This document shows positions 7,811 to 15,165 of a DNA stretch of 55,486 nucleotides, piece after piece; the stretch's first letter is position 1, and each line of letters begins with the position of its first letter. Under the pieces are notes generated by a model that saw only the letters and a list, made by a program, of their open reading frames with translations, ran no database searches and had not been told where the DNA came from. The stretch is from JACNKJ01 sp964440095 (GTDB lineage Bacteria > Krumholzibacteriota > Krumholzibacteriia > JACNKJ01), in NCBI GenBank assembly GCA_964440095.1, contig CAYTPZ010000010.1, positions 1 to 55,486 on the forward strand. The letters run 5' to 3'. Position numbers and translations under genes: made by a program.

Positions 7811-8053
7811 ATGCGGCGACTCAACAAACTATCGAAGCTCGTTGTACTACTAAGCCTGATATTGGTTCTAGTTCCGGCAAGTTCCTCACTTGCCAAGATG
7901 ACGGATCCGCCACCACCTCCGGACATAAGTAACTCTCAATTCAATCCCGATCTCGGTGATGATTGGGATGATGACAATGGGGTTTCAGGTCGGAGTGAAA
8001 GCTTCCTTGTAATAGTGCTTATTCTTAAAACACTGATCTGGAGGATCCTATAG
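7811..8053 (+). CDS. small secreted or membrane peptide paired with the sigma54 activator
   Basis: An 80-residue protein I do not recognise. Residues 1-28 form a clear signal peptide (basic RRLNKLSK, then a leucine/valine core ending PASSSLA). The mature part is proline- and aspartate-rich (DPPPPPD, then DLGDDWDDDNG) and ends in a hydrophobic stretch, SFLVIVLILKTLIW. AAAGGAG lies eight bases before the ATG, so it is a real translated gene. Its stop codon is one nucleotide from the start of the TPR-sigma54 regulator, and the regulator's ribosome site (GGAGGA, 8040-8045) lies inside its 3' end, so the two are coupled. Codon use (CTA, ATA) is unlike that of the host genes. It could be a pro-pheromone, a membrane partner of the regulator, or a secreted effector. 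Confidence 0.75.
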   Translation: MRRLNKLSKLVVLLSLILVLVPASSSLAKMTDPPPPPDISNSQFNPDLGDDWDDDNGVSGRSESFLVIVLILKTLIWRIL

Positions 8054-8054
8054 G

Positions 8055-10454
8055 ATGTCTAGTTCGCGCAAAACTAGATCGCCAGAACTATCCTTGGTTG
8101 TGTCTACTCACGCCCATGAGTGGTTTGCGATTGATAGTGTTGCCGAAGAGGAGCTCCTCTCGATTATTAAAGAGGGTGACCTGACTTCCCTCAATCGTGC
8201 TTTGATATGCTCTAAGCTGTCTTGGTACTACTCAACGAAACTTGATCACCAGGCGGCCAAGGACTTCGAAGAAATAATCCCAGCAGTATCTCTCTCAGAG
8301 CTTCGGGTAGAGGCCGTTCTTAAGCTGGTGAGAGCGCATAGACTAATCCTGGCATCAAAGATAAAAGAGGCTCTTCAAGTGATAGGAACAATCACAATGG
8401 AGGGACTAAGTAGCTGCCATCGAGGTAGAATTCTCTATACTAAGGGAAACGCTCTTCGAAGAATTGGAGACTATCGCGCCGCCGAGAGATCTCTCGAGGA
8501 TGCTCGTTATCTTTTGCAGGACGAGTCAGATCCAACACTTATGGGAATGACCCTTTCGTACCTAGGGATTCTCTATGGATCTCAATGTGAGTACGCTCTT
8601 GGTGCTAAGTATATGAAAAGATCGATAGAGGCATTCCAGTCAACAAGTGAAGGAGATAGAGAGGCACGAGCAAGATACAACAATGTCATAATATTGAGAA
8701 AAGTTGGCAAACTAAGAGATGCACAAGCCGAAGTGGCAAATCTTCAGCAGTTCACCGTTCACAAGACCCTCCAAGCCCGCTACCACAACGAATACGCACG
8801 CCTCTACATCGCGCTCGAAGACAAGAAAACCGCCTCCTACCTGCTTCGCCTTCTTGAAGACTATACCAACGAAAACACACCTATCCGCAGTCGCGTGATC
8901 ACCCGCGAGGCCGAAGCGGATTTCCATTGTCTTTCGCGCGATTGGGATCGCGCAATGATCGCGCTTGATCGCGGTATCGAAAAGGCTTTGTCCATCTCCA
9001 AGTCCAACGATCTCTTGGCCGAGCTCTATCGACGCAAGGCTCGCGTCCTCTATGAAATCGGGATGGACGACGAAGCTTATGAGATGGCCAAAGAGTCTCT
9101 CGAGGTTTGCCACGAAGTTAATGAAGTCTACGAAATCGGAGCGAATTTCCGAACTCTTGGCCTGGTCGCTGAGAGGCGAGGGGATTACCCCGAAGCGGAG
9201 AGCCTGTTAGAACAAGCGGTGAACTTCTATCTTAGCAAGGACGAGAAGTTCGAGCGCGCACATTGCCACAAGGATTTCGCACACTTCTATCATCGCATTG
9301 GGAGCAAAGACTCACTTCGAGAAGCCTTCAAGCAAGCGGCAACAGCGATGGGTCTTTTCGAGGAGATGGGTGTTGAAACCCGTGTCGCAGAGATGCGCGA
9401 TCTCCTCGAGGTGCTTGGCAAGCAGATTCCGCGCAAACCGTTTATCGTCCCAGATGGCCACCAGCTCGTCCAAATTGGCGAGGAGTTTGGCATCATAACT
9501 GGCGATGAAAAGGTGAAGCAGGTTCTAGAACATCTTGTGCGCGTGTCGCCGACGAAATCGTCCATTCTGGTGACTGGAGAAACCGGAACGGGCAAGGAAC
9601 TTGTTGCCCGCGGAATCCATGCCCTGAGTGATCGTGCCGATGAGCCCATGATCGTGGTCAACTGTGCAGCGATACCTCAGGAGCTGATGGAAAGTGAGAT
9701 CTTCGGGCACTTGAAGGGGTCTTTCACCGGTGCGGCAAGCGATCGCGTCGGGAAATTTGCCATGGCCAACAATGGCACCCTGTTCCTCGATGAGATCGGC
9801 GATCTCGACAAACATCTTCAAGCAAAACTCCTGCGAGTGTTGGAAGATGGAAGCTACACCCCCGTGGGTGCCGATAAGGAAAGCTATGCGGATGTCCGAG
9901 TGATTGCCGCGACCAATCGCAACCTGGGTGAGCTCATCAAGAAAAAGCAATTCCGAGAAGATCTCCTCTATCGCCTTAATGACGTCATGCTCCAGCTTCC
10001 GCCCCTGCGCGAACGCGATGGGGATGCGGAGCTATTGACCCTTTACTTCCTCCATCGGGAGGGAGAACTCATGGGCAACACTGTGCATATCGATCCGCAC
10101 GCGCTTGATATGATCGTTCAGCATGAGTGGCCGGGAAATGTTCGCGAGCTGTTGGCCTTCGTTCGCCAGCTGATTCTGGGCGCACAAGAGTCCGGCCTCA
10201 TCACTGTAGACATCTTTCCCGACCACTTCTTCACGAAGAATTCAAAAGAACCCAAGAATCTTGTGGAGATAGTTCGCAAAGCCGAGCGCATTGCTATCCT
10301 CGAAGCACTCGTTCGCGCTAAGGGCAACAAGGCGAAAGCCTCCCGCGAACTCGAGGTGAGTCGCTCCACCTTAGGTGACAAGATCACTCGCCTCGGACTC
10401 GATGAAGAACTCGAACATATCCTCGAGCGCGCGGAAAAGCGCGGCGATCGCTAA
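8055..10454 (+). CDS. TPR-sensor sigma54-dependent activator (AAA+, Fis HTH)
   Basis: A 799-residue cytoplasmic activator. Residues about 30-450 are helical TPR-like repeats (for example AEYRRKARVLYEIGMDDEAYEMA-type and GDYPEAESLLEQAV units). The sigma54-interaction AAA+ domain follows: Walker A GETGTGKE (508-515), GSFTGA at 555-560 in place of GAFTGA, Walker B with Asp579/Glu580, arginine region FREDLLYRLND. The C-terminus is a Fis-type helix-turn-helix (NKAKASRELEVSRSTLGDKI). There is no receiver domain or membrane segment, so the TPR block is the likely sensor. Codon use changes abruptly near codon 235: 11 of 19 arginines before it are AGA, none after it. It is coupled to the upstream peptide gene. 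Its targets are unknown. Confidence 0.93.
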   Translation: MSSSRKTRSPELSLVVSTHAHEWFAIDSVAEEELLSIIKEGDLTSLNRALICSKLSWYYSTKLDHQAAKDFEEIIPAVSLSELRVEAVLKLVRAHRLILASKIKEALQVIGTITMEGLSSCHRGRILYTKGNALRRIGDYRAAERSLEDARYLLQDESDPTLMGMTLSYLGILYGSQCEYALGAKYMKRSIEAFQSTSEGDREARARYNNVIILRKVGKLRDAQAEVANLQQFTVHKTLQARYHNEYARLYIALEDKKTASYLLRLLEDYTNENTPIRSRVITREAEADFHCLSRDWDRAMIALDRGIEKALSISKSNDLLAELYRRKARVLYEIGMDDEAYEMAKESLEVCHEVNEVYEIGANFRTLGLVAERRGDYPEAESLLEQAVNFYLSKDEKFERAHCHKDFAHFYHRIGSKDSLREAFKQAATAMGLFEEMGVETRVAEMRDLLEVLGKQIPRKPFIVPDGHQLVQIGEEFGIITGDEKVKQVLEHLVRVSPTKSSILVTGETGTGKELVARGIHALSDRADEPMIVVNCAAIPQELMESEIFGHLKGSFTGAASDRVGKFAMANNGTLFLDEIGDLDKHLQAKLLRVLEDGSYTPVGADKESYADVRVIAATNRNLGELIKKKQFREDLLYRLNDVMLQLPPLRERDGDAELLTLYFLHREGELMGNTVHIDPHALDMIVQHEWPGNVRELLAFVRQLILGAQESGLITVDIFPDHFFTKNSKEPKNLVEIVRKAERIAILEALVRAKGNKAKASRELEVSRSTLGDKITRLGLDEELEHILERAEKRGDR

Positions 10455-10629
10455 CGCCTACCTGAATCTCCTCGGAATCTTCAATACATCGTGAAACTTC
10501 AGATGGTGGAATGGCCTTGATCCCTTTTGCCATGGGGTATGCGTCTGTCCCAGCATGAACGATATCAAGGCGGTTTAGCTTACGGTACATGAGCTTTCTT
10601 CATTATGCTAGAGTACCCGAGACGCAAGG

Positions 10630-11538
10630 ATGGCCATGCAGAGCAATCAACAACTCGGACGATTTCTCGACCCCCAAACCGTGAGCCAATTGGGCAACAT
10701 GGAGTTGATCGCGCGTATGGTGGTGGAGGGTTTCATCGCCGGCCTGCATCGCAGTCCTTTCCACGGATTCAGCGTGGAATTCTCGGAGTATCGTCCCTAC
10801 GGTCCCGGCGAATCCACGGCGCGCATTGACTGGAAAGCCTATGCGCGAACAGATCGCCATTACGTGAAGCTCTTCGAAGAGGAAACGAACCTGCGCGCTA
10901 CGCTGCTCCTGGATGGAAGTCGTTCCATGGATTATTCGGGAGCCAATAATCGCGTGACCAAGTATCGCTATGCCAGCCTGCTTGCCGCCGGTCTCGCTTG
11001 GCTTCTGGTGCATCAGCAGGACGCCGTAGGTTTGATGACCTTCGACGAAAAAATCCATCAACTACTTCCCGCCAGATCGGTACGCGGCCATCTCTACGAT
11101 ATTCTTCGCACCCTCGAACAGGCCGAACCCGGCGGACTCACCGACTTGGGGGAAATACTTCATCGCGCAGCCGAGCGTGTGAAGCGCCGGGGCCTGATCA
11201 TTCTGCTCAGCGATCTTTTGGACGAACCCGATCGCGTTCTTGCTGGCCTCAAGCATTTCCGCCATCGCGGACATGAGGTGCTGGTCTTTCACATTCTGGA
11301 TCCCCTGGAGCGTGATTTGGCTCTCAGCAAGGAAGTTCGCCTGGAAGATCTGGAAACCGGCGAGAAGCTGCGCACCCAGCCCTGGTTCCTGCGCGATGAG
11401 ATGCGTCAGAATGTAGCCGATTGGCAGAAGCGCCTTGAGAAGGAATGCCGCGCCCATCGCATCGACTACATTCCGCTCGGCAACGATGCGCCCTTTGATC
11501 TCGCGCTGCGAAAGGTATTGGATCAGAGAAAGCGCTGA
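10630..11538 (+). CDS. DUF58 protein, MoxR partner
   Basis: A 302-residue DUF58 protein. The signature SEYRPYGPGESTARIDWKAYART near residues 55-80 is diagnostic, followed by a vWA-like fold with a degenerate metal site DGSRSM. DUF58 proteins are encoded next to moxR in most bacteria that have both, and probably form a complex with the ATPase; the present distance from moxR is explained by the intervening peptide/activator pair. Two in-frame ATGs exist; ATG 10636 has AAGGA at suitable spacing and may be the real start. A weak promoter (TATGCT at 10604-10609) lies upstream. Its stop codon lies inside a heptamer repeat. Confidence 0.92.
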   Translation: MAMQSNQQLGRFLDPQTVSQLGNMELIARMVVEGFIAGLHRSPFHGFSVEFSEYRPYGPGESTARIDWKAYARTDRHYVKLFEEETNLRATLLLDGSRSMDYSGANNRVTKYRYASLLAAGLAWLLVHQQDAVGLMTFDEKIHQLLPARSVRGHLYDILRTLEQAEPGGLTDLGEILHRAAERVKRRGLIILLSDLLDEPDRVLAGLKHFRHRGHEVLVFHILDPLERDLALSKEVRLEDLETGEKLRTQPWFLRDEMRQNVADWQKRLEKECRAHRIDYIPLGNDAPFDLALRKVLDQRKR

Positions 11539-11580
11539 CCGCTGGCCGCTGACCGCTAACCGCTGACCGCTAACCGCTGG
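11534..11580. repeat. heptanucleotide tandem repeat, locus 2 (seven units)
   Basis: Seven consecutive 7-nt units alternate GCTGACC, GCTGGCC and GCTAACC. The array spans the stop of DUF58 (11538) and the stop of the convergent aminotransferase (11570), whose last residues it encodes. The period of seven places TGA or TAA in all frames. Confidence 0.85.
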
Positions 11581-12769
11581 TTGAGAGAAGCTCAGCGTGA
11601 AGTGCTGTAGCCAGGGATTGGTAGTCCTCCACGGAGTTATAGAGCTGCGCCGAAATGCGAATCTTGAATTCGCCCGGCTTCGGCCATTGTATGATGGGCA
11701 CTTCGATCTTGTACTTCTCATAGAGTCGATTTCCCAATCGGTCCTCGCGAAAGAAACCCAGGGCAGCGCCCGGCTTGTGAACGGGAATAGGCAGGGTTAC
11801 CATGGACCCGATCATCGATGCAGGAAGTGGCGCCGGGATGTTCAATGCGTCGCACAAAATCTCCCGGCCTTTGAGAACAAGGTTGTGGTTGTGCTCCATG
11901 ATCTCGGGCCATGCGCCCGGAAGCAGCCCGGCCATGAAATCGATGAGCTGGGGAAGCACGAAGAATGAACTGGCGTCGCTGGTTCCGGGCCAGAAGAATT
12001 CCCATTGTTTCCGATGCCTTGTGACGTCCTGAAAGCTACTGCCGAAGCTCGTGATAAGAGGTTCGATCTCATCCAGTCTTCCGGGTGCGCTAACAAGAAA
12101 GCCCGCGGTTTTGGGTCCGCACATCCATTTGTGGCAATTGCCGGTGTACCAGGCTGCACCAATCTCATCGATGGCAAGGGGCAGCATGCCCGGCGCATGG
12201 GCTCCGTCGATGATCGTATCCACTCCCAGCTTCGCGAGTCCTTCGCAGATTTCCTTCACGGGGAAGATCATGGCCGTTTCGCTACTCACGTGGTCGATGA
12301 GTGCCAATCGTGCCCCATTGGAGGACGCCTTCAAAATGCGCTGGGTAATCTCCCCAGGCGAAGCAACTGGAAAGGGGATGTCCACCCTGACAACTTCCGC
12401 ACCACTTTTCTCAGCCACTCGCTCGATGGCAGCCCGGCATCCGGGATAGGTGTGATTTGTACAAAGAAGTTTGTCGCCCTTCTCTAGGTCCAATGATTTT
12501 AAGACAATGTTGACCCCTTCTGTCGCGTTGGTCGTGAAAACCAAGCGCTCGGAGTCAGTACCCAGAAAATTCGACAGTTTTTCTTTCGCGTCCCCGTGTT
12601 TTTTTTCGAAGCCCTCGAAGACGAATCGTAGTGGGTTCCTTTCAAAGTCCTTTTGGATCATGTACCTAGCTTCGAGAATCGCCTCGGTGCATGCGCCAAA
12701 GCCCCCGTGGTTCAGATATGAAATTTCTGAATTCAGTGTCCATAAATTTGCAAGGTCAGGTCGATTCAT
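11570..12769 (-). CDS. class V aminotransferase, isopenicillin N epimerase-like
   Basis: A 399-residue PLP-dependent fold-type I enzyme of the class V group that includes CefD-type epimerases and cysteine desulfurase-like proteins. The N-terminus SYLNHGGFGA, the NATEGVN segment near 81, the cofactor aspartate in DGAH (188-191) and the PLP lysine Lys214 in HKWMCGPK are all present. The frame is open to 13027, but I start at 12769, which has CGGAGA upstream and gives the normal N-terminus. It is oriented against its neighbours and lies between DUF58 and two secreted proteins, so it is probably part of inserted DNA. The substrate is unknown; a cysteine desulfurase is less likely because the usual C-terminal catalytic cysteine loop is not seen. 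Confidence 0.88.
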   Translation of the reverse strand: MNRPDLANLWTLNSEISYLNHGGFGACTEAILEARYMIQKDFERNPLRFVFEGFEKKHGDAKEKLSNFLGTDSERLVFTTNATEGVNIVLKSLDLEKGDKLLCTNHTYPGCRAAIERVAEKSGAEVVRVDIPFPVASPGEITQRILKASSNGARLALIDHVSSETAMIFPVKEICEGLAKLGVDTIIDGAHAPGMLPLAIDEIGAAWYTGNCHKWMCGPKTAGFLVSAPGRLDEIEPLITSFGSSFQDVTRHRKQWEFFWPGTSDASSFFVLPQLIDFMAGLLPGAWPEIMEHNHNLVLKGREILCDALNIPAPLPASMIGSMVTLPIPVHKPGAALGFFREDRLGNRLYEKYKIEVPIIQWPKPGEFKIRISAQLYNSVEDYQSLATALHAELLSTSG

Positions 12770-13041
12770 GGGTTTCTCCGCGAGGTGTCGATGTGGGAGA
12801 CCTGTCGCAGCTTTGAAGTACCAGGACTCTAGCGTCTTGACCCTCGGTAACCAACCGACTTTCCCTCGCGCCGAGCTTTCCTCCGGATAACCCAAAACTT
12901 CGAGACATGACCTGCCCCTCCGCGCAGTTCCGCGAGAGGGCGTAAAGCCCCGCAGGGTGTGGATTTGAAAGGGATCAGCTCTTGCAAGGTCGGGGCTGAG
13001 TGTTTTTACATCCATCCCCGAAGACAACTAGGAGAGCATCA

Positions 13042-15042
13042 ATGAAATCGCACCTTCATCCCATGCGTCGGCGTAGTTCCGACCTCTTGGGCGGCTTTGC
13101 CTTGGGCATCGTCGTATTGCTGGTGGCGGCGGGAGGAGCACAGGCAGGTAGCTCAAACTTTTTTCTAGGAACGGACATCACCGGTCTCGAAGTGGAGTTG
13201 GCTCGCTACGATGAAATCGTGATCTCTGCGTCCACGGTTGAAGAGTTGGATGCGATCATATTGATCCGTGAATTGAACCCCGACATCAAAGTATTCGTCC
13301 TGCTCGATTTCATGGTTGGTGTCACCGAAGGCCTGAATGATCTCGCACTCGACTATGCCAAGGGTGTGGAGGAAGAATGGAAGATGGTCAGCACCACAGG
13401 TGACTACATCAACTTCTGGCCGGAGAGTTTCCAGGTCAACTTCACCGATGTCTGTCCCGAAGTGGGTGGGCGTGTGGCCCGCGACTACATTGCCGAGTTT
13501 TTCGGTGAACGCGTATTGCCCTATCTCGACTTTTACGACGGCATCTACCTCGACTGTTGCTTCGAGAACATCCTTTGGATGACCGGCCACACAGGCGAGA
13601 TCGATCTCAACTGCGATGGCCTCGCCGACGACTCCGACGATGTTCTCAACTGGGTACGCGATGGCTGGCGCGACACGATCGACAGCTTCCGCGCGCAGGA
13701 CGAGTCGCTGCTTCTGGTCGGCAACGGCAGCAACCATCTTTTCGAACATCTCAACGGACGTATGCTCGAGGACTTCCCCAATTCGTCCTACGGTTATCTC
13801 ACGGGCGGCTTGTCGCTGCTGGAAACCTGGCGTTACACTACCAACTGCGACTTTTCAATCGTGAACTCCATCGCGGAGCCTGAAGAACGTACCGAGCGCC
13901 GCGCGGGTTGGGCCTTGGCCGAGCTGACCGATCAGAACGTCTGCTACGACCATGGTCCCTATCATCACAACGAACTTCAGTGGGATCCACTCTTCGACTT
14001 CGACCTGGGCGACCCCCAGGAAGACATGCACATCGAAGGACGTCGCAACTTCGAGCGTAGCTTCGAGGGTGGAAACTTTGAAGACACCATCTATCCTCCG
14101 GTGGAGTGGGAATGGTGCTATGCCGACGATCACACATTGTGGGGGCTGGAAGATCCTCTCGCTGGCCAGTGGAGCCTTAGGCTCACCGTGCCTACCGACG
14201 GCTGGCAGATTATCTACATGGCCGACTTGCTACCCACCACGCTCAGCTCGCACGTGATGCTTTCCTTCCGCTATCGCGTGGAAGAGGGAACTCTTGACGG
14301 AACCAAGCTCGACTGCGCCCTACGCGGCCACGGTGGTGACGGATCCGAAAAGGTGAAGTTCGACCAGCGCATCATCTTCCCCGGTGAGGAAGGTCACTTC
14401 ATCTCTCGCGGCGACAAGTCCATGGCAGCCCGGGACGATTGGTATCTCTACATGACCACGACCGCGTCCTGCGTCATCGTGATCGATGAAATCCGCGTGA
14501 CCTACGCAGGCGGATCCTATGCTGAACGTCTTTTCGACGGTGGATACCTTGTGCACGATTTGGGCGGCAGTGGAGTTGTTCTCGACAACTTCCCCTCCGG
14601 CTATGTTCCCAGTACCGATCCCGTGTTCGAGGGAGCCTGGTTCGAATATGGGAATAGCGGCATCTTCGTTGCCGAAGCTGGAGAGACCGTGTTGATGGTC
14701 CAGGATCCCGACGGATTCGCCGACCACGTTTGGGGCGATGACGATGGCAGCGCGGAGAGCAACTTCCGCGGAATGTTGGGCGCGGCGTATCCCAATCCCT
14801 TCAATCCGAAGGTTACCATCCCCTTCGCTTTGGAGAGTTCCGGCTCGGTGAAGATGGACGTCTTCGACGTGCAGGGGCGCAGGCTGGTGACTCTCGCTGA
14901 TCAGGTTTTCTCGGCGGGCGAACACAATATCGACTGGAACGGTCAGGACGACCGAGGCCACTCCCTGCCCTCGGGAATCTACTTCCTCAGAATTGCCACA
15001 CCGTTTGAGAATGAAGTCCAGAAGTTGGTCATGGCTCGCTAA
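13042..15042 (+). CDS. secreted glycosidase-like (GHL15-type) protein, copy A
   Basis: A 666-residue secreted protein. After a signal peptide ending near GGAQA (about residue 36) comes a TIM-barrel-like module similar to the hypothetical glycosyl hydrolase family GHL15 (from memory). Likely catalytic acids are the Asp in FYDGIYLDCC and the Glu in GRMLEDFPNSS. Residues about 380-510 look like a carbohydrate-binding beta-sandwich. The last 85 residues (AAYPNPFNPKVTIPF to LPSGIYFLRI) are the FlgD-Ig/T9SS-type sorting domain. ATG 13042 has AGGAGAG upstream, so the longer frame from 13000 is rejected. It is followed by a strong terminator. It is a tandem paralogue of the next gene. The substrate is unknown. 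Confidence 0.85.
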   Translation: MKSHLHPMRRRSSDLLGGFALGIVVLLVAAGGAQAGSSNFFLGTDITGLEVELARYDEIVISASTVEELDAIILIRELNPDIKVFVLLDFMVGVTEGLNDLALDYAKGVEEEWKMVSTTGDYINFWPESFQVNFTDVCPEVGGRVARDYIAEFFGERVLPYLDFYDGIYLDCCFENILWMTGHTGEIDLNCDGLADDSDDVLNWVRDGWRDTIDSFRAQDESLLLVGNGSNHLFEHLNGRMLEDFPNSSYGYLTGGLSLLETWRYTTNCDFSIVNSIAEPEERTERRAGWALAELTDQNVCYDHGPYHHNELQWDPLFDFDLGDPQEDMHIEGRRNFERSFEGGNFEDTIYPPVEWEWCYADDHTLWGLEDPLAGQWSLRLTVPTDGWQIIYMADLLPTTLSSHVMLSFRYRVEEGTLDGTKLDCALRGHGGDGSEKVKFDQRIIFPGEEGHFISRGDKSMAARDDWYLYMTTTASCVIVIDEIRVTYAGGSYAERLFDGGYLVHDLGGSGVVLDNFPSGYVPSTDPVFEGAWFEYGNSGIFVAEAGETVLMVQDPDGFADHVWGDDDGSAESNFRGMLGAAYPNPFNPKVTIPFALESSGSVKMDVFDVQGRRLVTLADQVFSAGEHNIDWNGQDDRGHSLPSGIYFLRIATPFENEVQKLVMAR

Positions 15043-15060
15043 CAAGATGTCATAGGTCGA

Positions 15061-15098
15061 GTGAACCCCGGCACCGAAAGGTGTCGGGGTCACTTTTT
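15061..15098 (+). terminator. intrinsic terminator after copy A
   Basis: GTGAACCCCGGCACC pairs with GGTGTCGGGGTCAC around a GAAA tetraloop, with one bulged A and a G-U pair, and is followed by TTTTT. Confidence 0.9.
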
Positions 15099-15165
15099 GC
15101 AATGAAGTACTTCCCAGGCTCCAAGGTTCTCGTGGCCGAGCCGATCTAGGGAGGGACCCGCGTCG

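Noticed and set aside
10440..10460. GCGATCGC-type octamer at gene ends, considered as a HIP1-like repeat
   Set aside because: It appears too rarely in the window to call a repeated element.
10384..10590. A minus-strand frame of 68 codons after the activator gene
   Set aside because: Partly antisense to the activator; the remaining 45 codons look weakly protein-like but match no family I know and lack a ribosome site.
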